64,000 nt of DNA from Caballeronia sp. LZ062 (GCF_031450785.1 NZ_JARTWB010000003.1:186001-250000), one strand, 5' to 3'. Shown: positions 53,201-62,067, numbered from the stretch's first letter. Notes: generated by a model from the sequence alone, not told the origin. Numbers and translations are program-made.

Positions 53201-54114
53201 GGCTCCGCGCGGGCGAGATCGCCCTGGGCGAGTGCGGCGAGTCCATGCTGGCGCGCGATGTAGGCGGGATCGTGCTCGAGGCGCTGCTGGGCATCGACGG
53301 CCGTTTCGAGTCCGGCAAGGCGCTCTCGCATCTGATCGTCGTCGGGGACCATTTCGACATACGCGCGCAGCGAAGGAAGGAACGCGGGGTCGTCCGATCC
53401 CGCCTTCAGCACGCGTCGCCACACGTCGAGCGATACGTCGCGGTTCACGTCGTCGCGTCCGACGAGACCATGCGCGATCCGCTCGGCCTCCGGCCGCGTC
53501 GCCCGCTCGTTCAGAAGCACCGAAAGCACGAGCGCCGCGTCGACGTCGTTCGGATCGGCCGCCAATGCGCGGCGCAGCGCGGCGATCGCCTGCGGCCTGC
53601 CGGCGTCCGTCGCGCCGAGGATCTTGTTGTACTCCGCGCCGAGCGGGCCATCCGGCGCGCCGTTAGGAAAGAACGCCTTCAGGCGGCGCACGGCTTCGTC
53701 CGCGCGGCCACTGCGTGCAAGCAGGCGGATGCCGGCCATTTCCTGCCGGCCCGTGGTCGCAACGCGATATTCCTCCTGAATGCAGCGCGTCTCACGGGCA
53801 TCCGGCGAGCGCTTCTGCAGGCCATCGAGAATGGCCTTGGCAGACTCCGGCTGGCCGAGCCGCAACAAGATGCGGATCTCTTCGGCGAGCAGCATCGGAT
53901 CTTCCGGCGCGATCAGCAGCGCCTTTTGCAGCTGCGACAGCGCCAGATCATCGCGATGCTTCGCCGCCCACATCCGCGACATGTCGTAGAAGCGCCCGGC
54001 ATCCTCGGGCAACGCGGCAGGCGGCGATGCGCCCGCCGCCCGGCCCGCGCCCGGCGCGAGCAGCAAGGCAGCGACCGCACCGCCGAAGGCGCCCTGTTTC
54101 ACCGCGGCGTGCAT
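50299..54114 (-). CDS. bcsC: BcsC: outer-membrane cellulose export protein with TPRs
   Basis: A 1271-aa protein with a signal peptide (GGAVAALLLAPGAGRAAG), a long periplasmic TPR part (about residues 40-900) and a C-terminal BCSC_C barrel of ~340 residues (from EARREPDVEAGFLFAYKSGD) ending in a terminal aromatic LYSSY. It moves the glucan strand across the outer membrane. GGAG six bases before the ATG at 54114 supports this start; an ATG at 54126 is the alternative. Either way it overlaps the 3' end of bcsZ, as is common in bcs operons. Length is slightly above E. coli BcsC. Confidence 0.92.
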   Translation of the reverse strand: MHAAVKQGAFGGAVAALLLAPGAGRAAGASPPAALPEDAGRFYDMSRMWAAKHRDDLALSQLQKALLIAPEDPMLLAEEIRILLRLGQPESAKAILDGLQKRSPDARETRCIQEEYRVATTGRQEMAGIRLLARSGRADEAVRRLKAFFPNGAPDGPLGAEYNKILGATDAGRPQAIAALRRALAADPNDVDAALVLSVLLNERATRPEAERIAHGLVGRDDVNRDVSLDVWRRVLKAGSDDPAFLPSLRAYVEMVPDDDQMRERLAGLETAVDAQQRLEHDPAYIARQHGLAALAQGDLARAEPLLARAAAARPDDPDAVGGLGLLRLRTGDQDAAHALFIRAAEHAPDNRSKWIGLARTTELWGALAKSREALANGRAADAERAARAALRIQPKNEDARLLLANALVAQQRWSDAEPLLRGLLAARKPNLDAVAPLRTVYERTGRAAELDALFDSLQRRVPSAKDKHALAQMRAEMLVKQAERFHADGREGPAADQYEAAIRLDPDAAWTRFALARLYRDLGSPDLGRRVMEDGLAASQAPSMRYAAALYDNSLDDVRTARALIEPLPESERTDGMRELVRKLDVHEALETSREAASHGERERAAAALAEARDKAGADPYLLASVGAAYIEQGEPDTGVVLLRDWIDAHADAAGADIRLRYGDLLGSAHRDRELQAWLYALRERGGLNKRQLARLEDQALRLALRQTDEALDNADYERARKVLASVSPAGRTDRRYTLELAEVERRQGNLAAARAQLEPVLAKAPDDADAQLALARVLEDSGERTEALTMTRRVLSQAQPDDVDTRLGAVRRLASLQETDEARAVAAGLREEYPERPDVTVQAGRLAQRSYEFEEAASLYKTAIAQETASGLAANRGTSPAQRALDQLEARREPDVEAGFLFAYKSGDDGISRYRAQQVPVYGQMPLGYAGHLFAHVDTVQLDAGTLQNPDVDSYTRNTFGTFAARTDGTPLAASVHQRAFGVAIGAGYQSDAWRFDLGTTPLGFPVQYVVAGLRYRFETDRASLTVSASRRPETGSELSYAGTRDPVTGAVWGGVRRDGLDVRGSVDIGKINLFASIGGAVLTGHNVKTNQEVTARVGFDVPVYERPDMRVSTGLVGNIWHYTNNLRFYTYGQGGYYSPQRYLALGVPVEWTGRRDAFTWDVEAVAGMSWTYERDSAYFPIGLPASANVQEGANNVFKGGSGGGFSYAFRGVLEYRFNPKLVAGVRLSIEHSHDYMPSAAMIYVRYDFDGRKGDTSLQTRPVRLYSSY

Positions 54115-55283
54115 GTCGCGCTCCATGCGGGACGCAAGGCGCCATCGGCGGCAAAGCGATAGCGGCCTTCATACCACCCGATGCCGAATAGCGACAGGAC
54201 GCTCGTGTAGTAACCGGGCGGGCGTTGCGCGTTGAGGCGCTCGACGCGTGCGGCCTGTCCCGACGCGAGCGCGCCCTGCCCGAGCGAAACGAGAAAAGGC
54301 ACCGCCGCCGCCGAGAATCCCGCGTTGCCGTCGTTGGACGCCGCCGTGCCCGAGGCGGCGTCGACGGTTTCAGGCGGCGCGCCGCGTGCCGCGATGAGAT
54401 CGGCGAACGGCACGAAATGGCGGCGCAGTTCGTCGCCATGCGGGTCGTCCGGATCGAGCATACCCGCCCACAGATAGACGCGAATCGCGTTATATGAGCC
54501 GGTGGTGTTATCGGTCGAGCCAGGGTCGCGGTCGAACGCGCGGCCCGCCGTGTACGTCGCCCAGTCGGGGGCGAGCCCGCGTGGCGCCGAGTCCCGGAGC
54601 ATGACGGCACTGCCGTCGACGAGCTGCTGCCAGCGCCGCTCCGTCGCAAAGCGCGTGGCGAGCGATCTCAACACCTGCAGCGGCGCGTAGCTCGGATTGA
54701 CGATCCATGCGTCTTCGGCAGGATGGAAGCCCGTCGTTCCCGGCATCAGAAACCGGCCGACGCCCGCGACAGGAAATGTCTCGTCCTGGAGCACGCGCGC
54801 GGCGAGGCGCGCACCGCGCAGCGTGTACGTGCGCTCGCCCCAGAGCGCGCCCGCCTCCAGCAGCGCATAGGCGATCCACAGATCCGCGTCCGACGCGGAG
54901 TTGGAATCCAGCACCTTCCAGGAACCGTCGCTCGCGTGTCCCCATAGCCACGCGGGTAGACGCGCGGTCAGATCGCCGTCCGCGAGATTGTTTTCGGTCC
55001 AGTGCATGATCGCGTCGAATGCGTAGCGGTCGTTGGCGACAAGCGCGAAAAACAGCGCATACGACTGCCCTTCGGAGACGGTGCGGCGATCCTCTTCGCT
55101 CGTGTCGATCACGCGGCCGTCATCGGACAGAAAGTCGCGCCTGAACTGCTCCCACGCAGGCCACGAACCGCAGCCTTCTGCCGCCCGCACGTGCGGTGCG
55201 GAGAGAAGCGCAGCAAGCCCGAGCCACAGCGCGGCGGCGCCCCAGACGAGCCGAAGACGCAGGGCGGATGCGAAGCCATTCAT
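54099..55283 (-). CDS. bcsZ: BcsZ: periplasmic endo-beta-1,4-glucanase (GH8)
   Basis: A 394-aa glycoside hydrolase family 8 enzyme. Signal peptide to about residue 35 (cleavage after VRA), general acid Glu71 (RTVSEGQSYALFFALV), then TENNLADGDLTARLPAWLWG, DADLWIAYALLEAG and WIVNPSYAPLQVL, the family's (alpha/alpha)6 pieces. It trims or aligns the nascent glucan in the periplasm and helps export. Its ATG is 2 nt after the bcsB stop codon, and the gene overlaps bcsC. Length is near the E. coli enzyme (368 aa) plus a short C-terminal extension. Confidence 0.93.
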   Translation of the reverse strand: MNGFASALRLRLVWGAAALWLGLAALLSAPHVRAAEGCGSWPAWEQFRRDFLSDDGRVIDTSEEDRRTVSEGQSYALFFALVANDRYAFDAIMHWTENNLADGDLTARLPAWLWGHASDGSWKVLDSNSASDADLWIAYALLEAGALWGERTYTLRGARLAARVLQDETFPVAGVGRFLMPGTTGFHPAEDAWIVNPSYAPLQVLRSLATRFATERRWQQLVDGSAVMLRDSAPRGLAPDWATYTAGRAFDRDPGSTDNTTGSYNAIRVYLWAGMLDPDDPHGDELRRHFVPFADLIAARGAPPETVDAASGTAASNDGNAGFSAAAVPFLVSLGQGALASGQAARVERLNAQRPPGYYTSVLSLFGIGWYEGRYRFAADGALRPAWSATCTPR

Positions 55284-55285
55284 CG

Positions 55286-57637
55286 CTAGAAGCCCTGTCG
55301 ACGCTGCGCGAGGCGCTGGAGGAAGTTGAAGGCACCGACGGCGAGCAGCAGCCCGGCAAACACGCCGAGCACGCCGAGGAGCACCGGATGCCGCGACGCC
55401 AGGCCCAGCACGCGGTCACGCCACGGTATCTGCCCGACCGCATAGCGTTCGCCGATGCGCGCGCTCTCTACGACGTCGCCCTGAACCAAGGCGACGTCGT
55501 CGCGGATCAGCCCGACGCGCTCGGGATCGTCGAATGCGTCGAGCAGTTGGCGGGCACGGGTCGCGTCGCTCGCCACCAGCGCGACGACGGAGCGTCCGCT
55601 GGCCACCGGCGACTGGAACCCGTACACCGCCGCAAGCGCGGCATCCGAGTTGAGCCGCAGCGCGCCGCTGCCCGCCTGCGGCGCGTCGGCCTTCGCAAAG
55701 CCGACGCGTTTGACGTCTGCTGACCGGGCATCGACGGCGAGCGGGATGGAACCGCTCCAGGTCCTGACGAGCGGCGCCGCGGGCGAGCCGCCGATCAACA
55801 GTACGTCCTTGTCCGCAAGACGCGCGCTCTCCGATGGCCGCGCGACCTCGACGCGCAACGCCGGATAGCCGGTCCATCTGCCGATGCGGCCGAGCATCGT
55901 AAGCATGGTTTCGAGTTCGTAGGGCGCGGGACGTGCGGGCACGACCACCACTGTCTGCGACAGGTCGGCCATGCGCGTGAACGGAAAGCCGCTGTTAGCG
56001 AAGTATGCGAGGTTGGGCATGGAGGCGTAGTGGACAAAGCGGCTGAAGTCGATCGTCGAATCCGGCTCGATCGACGCGCGGGCGGGATTGCCCGCGGCCC
56101 CCGCACACACGGTGCTCCTTTCGGAGTCGAGGTTGAAGCGGAAGTCGAGCTGGTTCGAGCCGACCAGTTGATACGCGGGGACTTCGAGCTCGGCCGTCGA
56201 GCTGCGCGCGCCCGGTGAATTCGCGCCGCCGGCTTCGCCATTCGGCGTGAGGCGATACGACTTGATCAGTTGCCTGTTCATCTCGATGGACAGCGCCGAG
56301 TTGTTCTTCACGCTCGGCGAGGTATAGCGGTAGTGCACGTCGAGCGGCGCGCCGACATCGTTCCACGACGTGAGGTCAACGGGGACGTGCAATTCCAGGC
56401 TGATCGTCTCGGGCGTACCGCCGAGCGATTGCAATTGCTCGGGACGCTTGACGACCTCCGCGAAGCGCACGGGCCGGTCGACCGGCGTCAAACGTGGTGC
56501 ATCGTAGGGCTTGCGCTCCGGCTCGGGATCTCGCCGGCCGACGTTCGCCATCGGCCCCGATAAGCCGGGCTGACGCAACACGAGCGCATAGGCGGCGCTG
56601 TCGACATCCTGCGCATTCGCACCAGTGACGATCAGCAGCTTGCGGCCAGGAGCAACGGGGTTGTCGCTGATCACGAGCGCGGGGCCGCTCACGCCGACCG
56701 GACGGACAGCCGGCGGCAACTCGTCCAAGGGGGCGACGAGCACGGCATTCTGATCTTTCGGCAGATCCGGCGCGACGGAGAAGCGCGCCTGGCGGTAATC
56801 CGCGAGTGATCCGAACGACGATGCAATTACCGCGGCCGTGCGCAGCGTGGCATCGCTCGCATTCAGCGGCAAAACGAAAGTGAGACGCAGCGGGTTGACG
56901 TCGTGCTCATCGAAGAATGGCGCCGGCAACAGGGCGAGTTCGTTCGGCAGCGCAATGGGCGCTTCATCGAGGACGATCTCGCTGCTCGAACTCACGTCGG
57001 CCCAAAGGCCCGTGTTGCCGGGATCCTCGCAATGATCCATCGAGTAATGCGCAATCAGCTTGAGTTGCAGCGCGCTGTAGTCCGTCATCAGGCGCGGATC
57101 GATGTCGATGTCCTGTGTGACCGTGCGGCCCGCCGCTTCGGCAGTAAAGCGCAATGTCGCCACGACCTGATCGTTGACGGACACTTTGAGATGCGACATG
57201 GAAAACAGCAGTGCGGGAGAATACGAATATACGAGATGCAGTCGCGCCGCCTTGACGAGGCGATCTCGTCGTACGCCGACATTGACTGTGCGAATGTCTT
57301 CGAGTCCGCGCAGGCTGAGCGTTCGATACGCCCCGAGCGCCGAGAACGGAATGTGAACCTTGCCATCGCCCGGGGAGTCTGCCATTCCGGGCGACGCCTG
57401 CGCAGGAACTGCCGCCGCGAGCGCGCCCTGTGGCAGAAGCGCCGCCGACAATGCGCAGAGCATCAAGCCAGCGATTGCGCGTTGCAGCGCCTTTTCGACG
57501 AGCGACCAGCCCGCGCAGCAGCAAAATGCGTCGCGACCGCGCGCGCCCGCCTTGCAGGCGCCCCACCGCATCATTCCTACGATCGTTAGCATCGCTAACC
57601 CCAGCGCACCTCGTTGGCCATTCCTCATGAAAGCCAC
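55286..57637 (-). CDS. bcsB: BcsB: periplasmic cellulose synthase regulatory subunit
   Basis: A 783-aa subunit. After the N-terminal part come two carbohydrate-binding and flavodoxin-like pairs, with VHIPFSALGAYRTLSLRG, LLIVTGANAQDVDSA and SLELHVPVDLTSWNDV, and a C-terminal membrane anchor (HPVLLGVLGVFAGLLLAVGAFNFLQ) that contacts BcsA. The N-terminus is unusual: about 55 residues (RNGQRGALGLAM to KALQRAIAG) precede a hydrophobic stretch that looks like the signal peptide core (LMLCALSAALLPQGALAAA). The start is probably GTG at 57637 with AGGAAG five bases upstream; ATG at 57628 is possible. It heads the bcs operon. Confidence 0.88.
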   Translation of the reverse strand: MAFMRNGQRGALGLAMLTIVGMMRWGACKAGARGRDAFCCCAGWSLVEKALQRAIAGLMLCALSAALLPQGALAAAVPAQASPGMADSPGDGKVHIPFSALGAYRTLSLRGLEDIRTVNVGVRRDRLVKAARLHLVYSYSPALLFSMSHLKVSVNDQVVATLRFTAEAAGRTVTQDIDIDPRLMTDYSALQLKLIAHYSMDHCEDPGNTGLWADVSSSSEIVLDEAPIALPNELALLPAPFFDEHDVNPLRLTFVLPLNASDATLRTAAVIASSFGSLADYRQARFSVAPDLPKDQNAVLVAPLDELPPAVRPVGVSGPALVISDNPVAPGRKLLIVTGANAQDVDSAAYALVLRQPGLSGPMANVGRRDPEPERKPYDAPRLTPVDRPVRFAEVVKRPEQLQSLGGTPETISLELHVPVDLTSWNDVGAPLDVHYRYTSPSVKNNSALSIEMNRQLIKSYRLTPNGEAGGANSPGARSSTAELEVPAYQLVGSNQLDFRFNLDSERSTVCAGAAGNPARASIEPDSTIDFSRFVHYASMPNLAYFANSGFPFTRMADLSQTVVVVPARPAPYELETMLTMLGRIGRWTGYPALRVEVARPSESARLADKDVLLIGGSPAAPLVRTWSGSIPLAVDARSADVKRVGFAKADAPQAGSGALRLNSDAALAAVYGFQSPVASGRSVVALVASDATRARQLLDAFDDPERVGLIRDDVALVQGDVVESARIGERYAVGQIPWRDRVLGLASRHPVLLGVLGVFAGLLLAVGAFNFLQRLAQRRQGF

Positions 57638-57879
57638 CGTTTCTTCCTACGTTAGCGGCTGTTCATTCGTTCTTCGAACCATGTATTGCTGGAGGGACTT
57701 TATTAATCCGCGAAAGACGGCTATGTGCGTCTCCGCACACAGCTTCGCGAAATGCCATTTAGTTTCACACGCCTGTCAAAAAGAAGTGGAAACGCTGTAC
57801 TCTTAGTCCGCTTGCGAGGCATGATGCATTGGTAATCCTAAGCGGTGAGCGCCCCACTTCATAAGCTTGACGAACGATC
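57638..57879. promoter_or_regulatory. Divergent promoter region between the bcs operon and dgkA
   Basis: A 242-bp AT-richer spacer with the bcs promoter on the minus strand and the dgkA promoter on the plus strand. I see no clear sigma-54 or sigma-70 box pair. Confidence 0.45.
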
Positions 57880-58335
57880 ATGCAAACCGAACCGACCGAT
57901 TCGAAGCCGACGCGCAAGCCGCGACGGGCGCCCAATGACGGCGACTACGTGAGTGCAAAAATGACCGGTCCGCTGCGAGGCTTGTTTGCGTTGCGCAACT
58001 CGATCGCCGGGTTCAAGTCTGCCTGGCGAGAAGAGGTCTCGTTTCGCCAGGAGGTCAGCTTATTCGCAGTCTTCACGCCGCTCATCGTCGCCCTGGACAT
58101 TACGGCCATTCAGCGGCTTCTTCTTGCGATTACGGTTTTGCTGGTATTGATCGTAGAACTGATCAATTCAAGTATCGAGGCCGCGATCGATCGCATCTCT
58201 CTCGAACGGCACGAACTGTCCGCCCGAGCGAAAGACTGCGCGAGCGCTGCGGTCACGCTTTCGCTGCTCGTCTGCGTATCGACGTGGGCAACGATTTGCA
58301 TCCCTGTCCTCGTCCGATGGCTGCTTGCGGGATGA
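57880..58335 (+). CDS. dgkA: Diacylglycerol kinase
   Basis: A 151-aa integral membrane protein with three hydrophobic helices and the DgkA signature: an amphipathic RNSIAGFKSAWREEVSFRQEV, then VELINSSIEAAIDRIS carrying the Glu/Asn catalytic residues, and AKDCASAAVTLSLLVC. It phosphorylates diacylglycerol to phosphatidate with ATP. It may recycle diacylglycerol released by BcsG-like phosphoethanolamine transfer and by phospholipase C, both encoded in the divergent operon. The first ~28 residues (TEPTDSKPTRKPRRAP) are an unusual basic N-terminal extension. Confidence 0.92.
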   Translation: MQTEPTDSKPTRKPRRAPNDGDYVSAKMTGPLRGLFALRNSIAGFKSAWREEVSFRQEVSLFAVFTPLIVALDITAIQRLLLAITVLLVLIVELINSSIEAAIDRISLERHELSARAKDCASAAVTLSLLVCVSTWATICIPVLVRWLLAG

Positions 58336-58951
58336 TCAAGCTCGCTGTGACGTCACTCGAACCTGGGCCGGCAACGGTTAGCAAAACGCACCGCGCACCG
58401 CAGCATAAAAGATAGAAGTCGACGCCTCCGCCACAGACACCGCAGCTCTCTGTCGCCGCCGGCTTTGACATTCTGTATTCCTATCCTAATCTGGCGTAAA
58501 CAATGATGGCCCACGTCATAAGCAGGGCTCGCGCACCGCGTGTCACTGCGATCTCACAGCCGAACTTCATCGGTCGCATCAGTCGGCACGAGTCGCTCTT
58601 TCCACGCGAGGCGAACGGATTCGTTTTTAGTCGGACATAAGGAGTCTAGCGAAGTGAAAACCGTCTCCGACCACGAAGCCCGTTGCATCCAGCAGACGTT
58701 AGTTTGCGAACGAGCCATCACATCGGTGCAGCCCTTACGGGTCAGCCGGCGCCGTCAACGATTTCGCGCTGAAGCCGGGAGGGACCGCCTCCATCGCATC
58801 GTCCTGATCCTTTCACATCATCCAAGCCGACGCGCGACGTTTATGTCGCTTCGGGCAAGATACCGTTAGGATCACCAATCGTTCTGAGAAACAGAATGCG
58901 GCAGAGCCGTGCCGTGCTCTCCGGGAATGGGGTCGATCTGCGCGAGGCGGT
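58336..58951. other. Gene-free stretch downstream of dgkA
   Basis: About 600 bp with only short, low-complexity frames. I see no RNA gene, repeat or terminator with confidence. Confidence 0.45.
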
Positions 58952-59173
58952 ATGGAGATCTTGCTGATTATGGCCACCGTTCTGTTCGTGATCGTGGTCG
59001 CGATGTCCATGCTGGCCGTTGCATGCATCCTGCTGCCCGGCCGCCGGCGCAGAATGACGGGCTTGCCCGCAGGCAGGGAACACTATGTCTCAGGGATACG
59101 TCGGCTCTTGCGTTCGCCCGGCACGAAGGCGCCGCGTGAACAGCGGGCGACGGTAGACGACAAGAAACGATGA
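58952..59173 (+). CDS. Possible small membrane protein (73 aa)
   Basis: ATG preceded by GCGAGGCGG, a fair ribosome site. The product has one hydrophobic segment (ILLIMATVLFVIVVAMSMLAV) followed by a basic GRRRRM and a charged tail, a topology like small inner-membrane proteins. I do not recognise it. The frame may be fortuitous: this stretch is otherwise gene-poor. Confidence 0.3.
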   Translation: MEILLIMATVLFVIVVAMSMLAVACILLPGRRRRMTGLPAGREHYVSGIRRLLRSPGTKAPREQRATVDDKKR

Positions 59174-59309
59174 TGATCTAGCTGATGCACCGGGCCGTCG
59201 CCCTACTCTGCGCGCTGACCGAACTGCTTATCGCGCAGCTGGCTCGGTGCGTTGGTGGAGATCGCGGCCGAACGATGCCTGATGCTTATGTAAGCTCAGA
59301 CCTGTTGTG

Positions 59310-59526
59310 TCGTTGGCGGTGCCTGAGCAGAGCTTCTTCAGTCCGCCATCGACACTACGCGTGGCGACGTTCGAGCAGGGTGCCCGTACCGCCTGGCATA
59401 CGCATCGGCTCGGGCAGACGCCACGAAAAGCAGGAGTTCGCTGTCGATTCCGCCGGGCGAAGCACTGGCATGACGCATGTCGCTTTACATGAAGCGCTCG
59501 AGGGCAAGTCGAGCTACTCGACGTGA
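59310..59526 (+). pseudogene. Decayed cupin-domain gene
   Basis: One frame reads STLRVATFEQGARTAWHTHRLGQT, nearly the cupin motif FEPGARTAWHTHPLGQT of mandelonitrile-lyase-like carboxymuconolactone-family cupins. It then passes through AKHWHDA, the second cupin motif, which overlaps out of phase with GMTHVALHEALEGKSS in another frame, ending at a stop at 59526. Comparing with the family pattern, about 25 residues between the two motifs and several before the last block are lost. Multiple deletions and a frameshift make it a remnant. Confidence 0.65.
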
Positions 59527-59788
59527 AGCCGAAGCGGCCATTGAACCGACGCTTGGGGCCGCCCAGCGAGTGACCCGAGTTAGCCGATCCACTGAACTCA
59601 AGCTCGCCGATGATGGCCTGCGCCGAGCGGTTACTGCCTTTCAAGCCGACGCTCAGGCAACTAGCATAATGGTGCTCTGCGCGTGCGTCCGGCGCGTCGC
59701 AAGCGACGAACGCACGCATTACCCCTTGCCATACCGCAACTGCCGGCGAAGCAACTGCAGTCCCCGACGAGCCTTTCAGCAAGCTAGG
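59527..59788. other. Short gene-free stretch before the MFS gene
   Basis: About 260 bp, no recognisable gene or element. A protein-like phrase on the minus strand (ELEFSGSANSGHSLGG) could be a remnant but matches nothing I know. Confidence 0.35.
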
Positions 59789-61096
59789 CTATTTCCGCCG
59801 GACGTTCACCAGTGTTGCAGGAACCAGCAAGACCAGGACGCCGCCGACTACCAGACTCACGGAGAGCCCAAGCACACCAGCTCCTGCGGACCCAGTGGCC
59901 GTTTTGATCACACCGATCAACGATGGGCTGACTACCCCCGAGATGCTTCCTACCGAGTTCGCGAGGGCGAGTCCTGCCGCAGCGGCTGCACCGCCGAGGA
60001 AAGCGGGAGGCAAAACCCAGAACTGCGAGATGGTCGTCATGACGCCCATCGTGCCCAGCGTGAGCGCGACCATAGCCAGCAACGTCGAATTCGCGAACCA
60101 AACGCTCAATGCGAGGCCGAACGCGCCGACGAGTCCCGGGACGATGAGGTGCCAACGACGTTCACCTGTCCTGTCAGAGCTGCTACTGACGAAGACCATC
60201 GCCACTGCGCCCGCTGCATAGGGAACAGACGTCAGAAGCCCCACATTGAACGGGTCCGAGACGCCGCTGGACTTGATTAACGTCGGAAGCCAGAAGCTGA
60301 CACCGTACAAACCCATCGTGTAGAAGAAGTAAATGGTGCTGACCAGCAGTACCTTCGGATTGAGCAGTCCATCGCGCACGGAGTGAAGCGCGTTCGACGA
60401 CGCTTCATCGGTGAGTGACTGCTCCAGGAAATCCTTCTGTCCTTCGCTCAGCCACTTCGCGTCGCGTACCTTGTCGTCCAGATAGAAAAACGCCGCGACA
60501 CCGAGAAGCGCGGTAGGGATGCCTTCCATCAGAAACAACCATTGCCAGCCAGCGAACCCGTGCGACCCGTTGAACGCGGTCATGATCCAGCCGGAGAGCG
60601 GACCGCCGATGACGCCCGACATCGGAATGCCTGTCAGAAACAGAGCAGTGACTTTAGACCGGCGTGACGGCGGAAACCAATAGGTAAGGTAGAGCACAAT
60701 GGCCGGGAAGAAGCCTGCCTCGGCGACACCCAGCAGGAAACGCATGATGTAGAACGTCGTGGGGGTCCTGACAAACATCATGCCGGCAGAGATCAACCCC
60801 CAGGTCACCATGATGCGCGCTATCCAACGCCGAGGACCGACGCGAAGCAATAAGAGGTTGCTTGGAACTTCGAAAAGAAGATACCCGACGAAGAACACGC
60901 TCGCGCCAAACCCATAGACCGCCTCGCTGAAGCCGAGATCGCTCAGCATCTGCAGCTTGGCAAATGCGACGTTGATACGGTCGAGATACGCGAACAGGTA
61001 GCAGACGAAAAGAAAAGGAAGGAGGCGCCACGTTGCTTTTGCAAAGACGGACGTGTCGGCACCTTCTACATAGACGGCGGGGCTGTGGGAACTCAA
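59789..61096 (-). CDS. MFS transporter, anion:cation symporter type
   Basis: A 435-aa 12-helix transporter of the ACS family: LFVCYLFAYLDRINVAFAKLQM in helix 1, then PSNLLLLRVGPRRWIARIMVTWG, FLLGVAEAGFFPAIVLYLTYWFP and GGPLSGWIM. Members import phthalate, tartrate, glucarate and other organic acid anions with protons. It is the third gene of a minus-strand set (GntR, class II aldolase, MFS), 116 nt after the aldolase gene, so it may bring in the same compound. No substrate-determining residue can be read from the sequence. Confidence 0.87.
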   Translation of the reverse strand: MSSHSPAVYVEGADTSVFAKATWRLLPFLFVCYLFAYLDRINVAFAKLQMLSDLGFSEAVYGFGASVFFVGYLLFEVPSNLLLLRVGPRRWIARIMVTWGLISAGMMFVRTPTTFYIMRFLLGVAEAGFFPAIVLYLTYWFPPSRRSKVTALFLTGIPMSGVIGGPLSGWIMTAFNGSHGFAGWQWLFLMEGIPTALLGVAAFFYLDDKVRDAKWLSEGQKDFLEQSLTDEASSNALHSVRDGLLNPKVLLVSTIYFFYTMGLYGVSFWLPTLIKSSGVSDPFNVGLLTSVPYAAGAVAMVFVSSSSDRTGERRWHLIVPGLVGAFGLALSVWFANSTLLAMVALTLGTMGVMTTISQFWVLPPAFLGGAAAAAGLALANSVGSISGVVSPSLIGVIKTATGSAGAGVLGLSVSLVVGGVLVLLVPATLVNVRRK

Positions 61097-61212
61097 TTGG
61101 TGTCTCCTGGGTAGCCTTCAGTATCGGCGGGCGCGTTAGGTGCTCTTCTCCGCCGGGTCGCATCCCGCGCGCGCGCAGTCATACGGCGCGCAGGTTGCCG
61201 TCACAGCGGTGT

Positions 61213-62067
61213 TCAGTCGAACATGTCAGGTTGGGTCGCGACGAGGTCCGTCCAGATGGTCTGGAAGTGCAACCATCCGATGTAGTCGCTGCCGACGTGC
61301 TCGCGGCTATACCGGGCGCGTTCCGGCGTGACTTCGCGGGGCGTGATACCAGTGGCCTCGATCATCAACTGCTGTTGACAGCAGCGTTCCAGCGCGATGA
61401 ACCAGAAAGCGGCGGAATCGATGCTATGACGGCTCGCGGTCAAGAGGCCATGATTCTGATGAATCGCGGCCTTGACGCCAGCGAAAGCATTCGCGACCTT
61501 ATTGCCACCCTTGACCTCGACCGCCACCTTGCCGGCCTCGTCGCCAATCACGACGTGATCTTCGAAGAACGCGGCCGCGTCCTGGGAGATCGGCGCCAGA
61601 GGCTTGCCGAGCGATGCGAAGGCGGTCCCATACACGGTATGAGCGTGGCACATTGCAACGATGTCCGGATGCTGCTCGTGAACCGCGGCGTGAAGGACGA
61701 AGCCCGCGCGGTTGATTGCGTACTCTCCTTCAACGACAGTGCCGTTGTGATCGGCACATATGAGGTTCGACAGCTTCACCTGGGAAAAGTGAACCGCCAT
61801 CGGGTTGGTCCAGTACAGGCCGGGATTTTCCGGATCCCGGACCGTCAGGTGACCAGCAAAGCCGTAGTCGAATCCCTGAAGCGCGAAAGCACGGCAAGCC
61901 GCGACCAATCGCTCCTTCAAATACTGGCGATGTGCCGCAACGTCCTTGAACTGAGGGATCGTCGGAAATACGAGCCCTTCCTGCTCGGGTTCGTAGATCG
62001 AAATCTTTCCCGGCTTGAGAATCGAATCTTGCTTGGACTCTGCCTGTGGCTCGGCAACTGTGGACAT
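61213..62067 (-). CDS. Class II aldolase/adducin family protein
   Basis: A 284-aa protein of the class II aldolase/adducin family. Metal ligands are in AMCHAHTVYGTAFASLG (His-x-His) and AIHQNHGLLTAS (His), with the acidic partner likely Glu in the EGEYAINRAGF region; the FALQGFDYGFAGHLTVRDPE motif starts the domain. Members cleave or isomerise sugar phosphates or decarboxylate aromatic/hydroxy acids; this subtype often occurs with GntR and MFS genes for organic acids. The first ~45 residues are an N-terminal extension. A 14-bp inverted repeat lies 45 nt upstream. Confidence 0.83.
   Translation of the reverse strand: MSTVAEPQAESKQDSILKPGKISIYEPEQEGLVFPTIPQFKDVAAHRQYLKERLVAACRAFALQGFDYGFAGHLTVRDPENPGLYWTNPMAVHFSQVKLSNLICADHNGTVVEGEYAINRAGFVLHAAVHEQHPDIVAMCHAHTVYGTAFASLGKPLAPISQDAAAFFEDHVVIGDEAGKVAVEVKGGNKVANAFAGVKAAIHQNHGLLTASRHSIDSAAFWFIALERCCQQQLMIEATGITPREVTPERARYSREHVGSDYIGWLHFQTIWTDLVATQPDMFD

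Noticed and set aside
51178..54162. 994-codon open frame on the plus strand opposite bcsC
   Set aside because: Antisense to a complete BcsC with TPR and barrel domains; low-complexity Arg/Val/Leu composition and no ribosome site.
57585..57599. Inverted repeat GTTAGC-ATC-GCTAAC inside the start of bcsB, similar to the repeat at 62112-62125
   Set aside because: Lies inside coding sequence and the similarity (TTAGC...GCTAA) is too short to claim a shared regulator.
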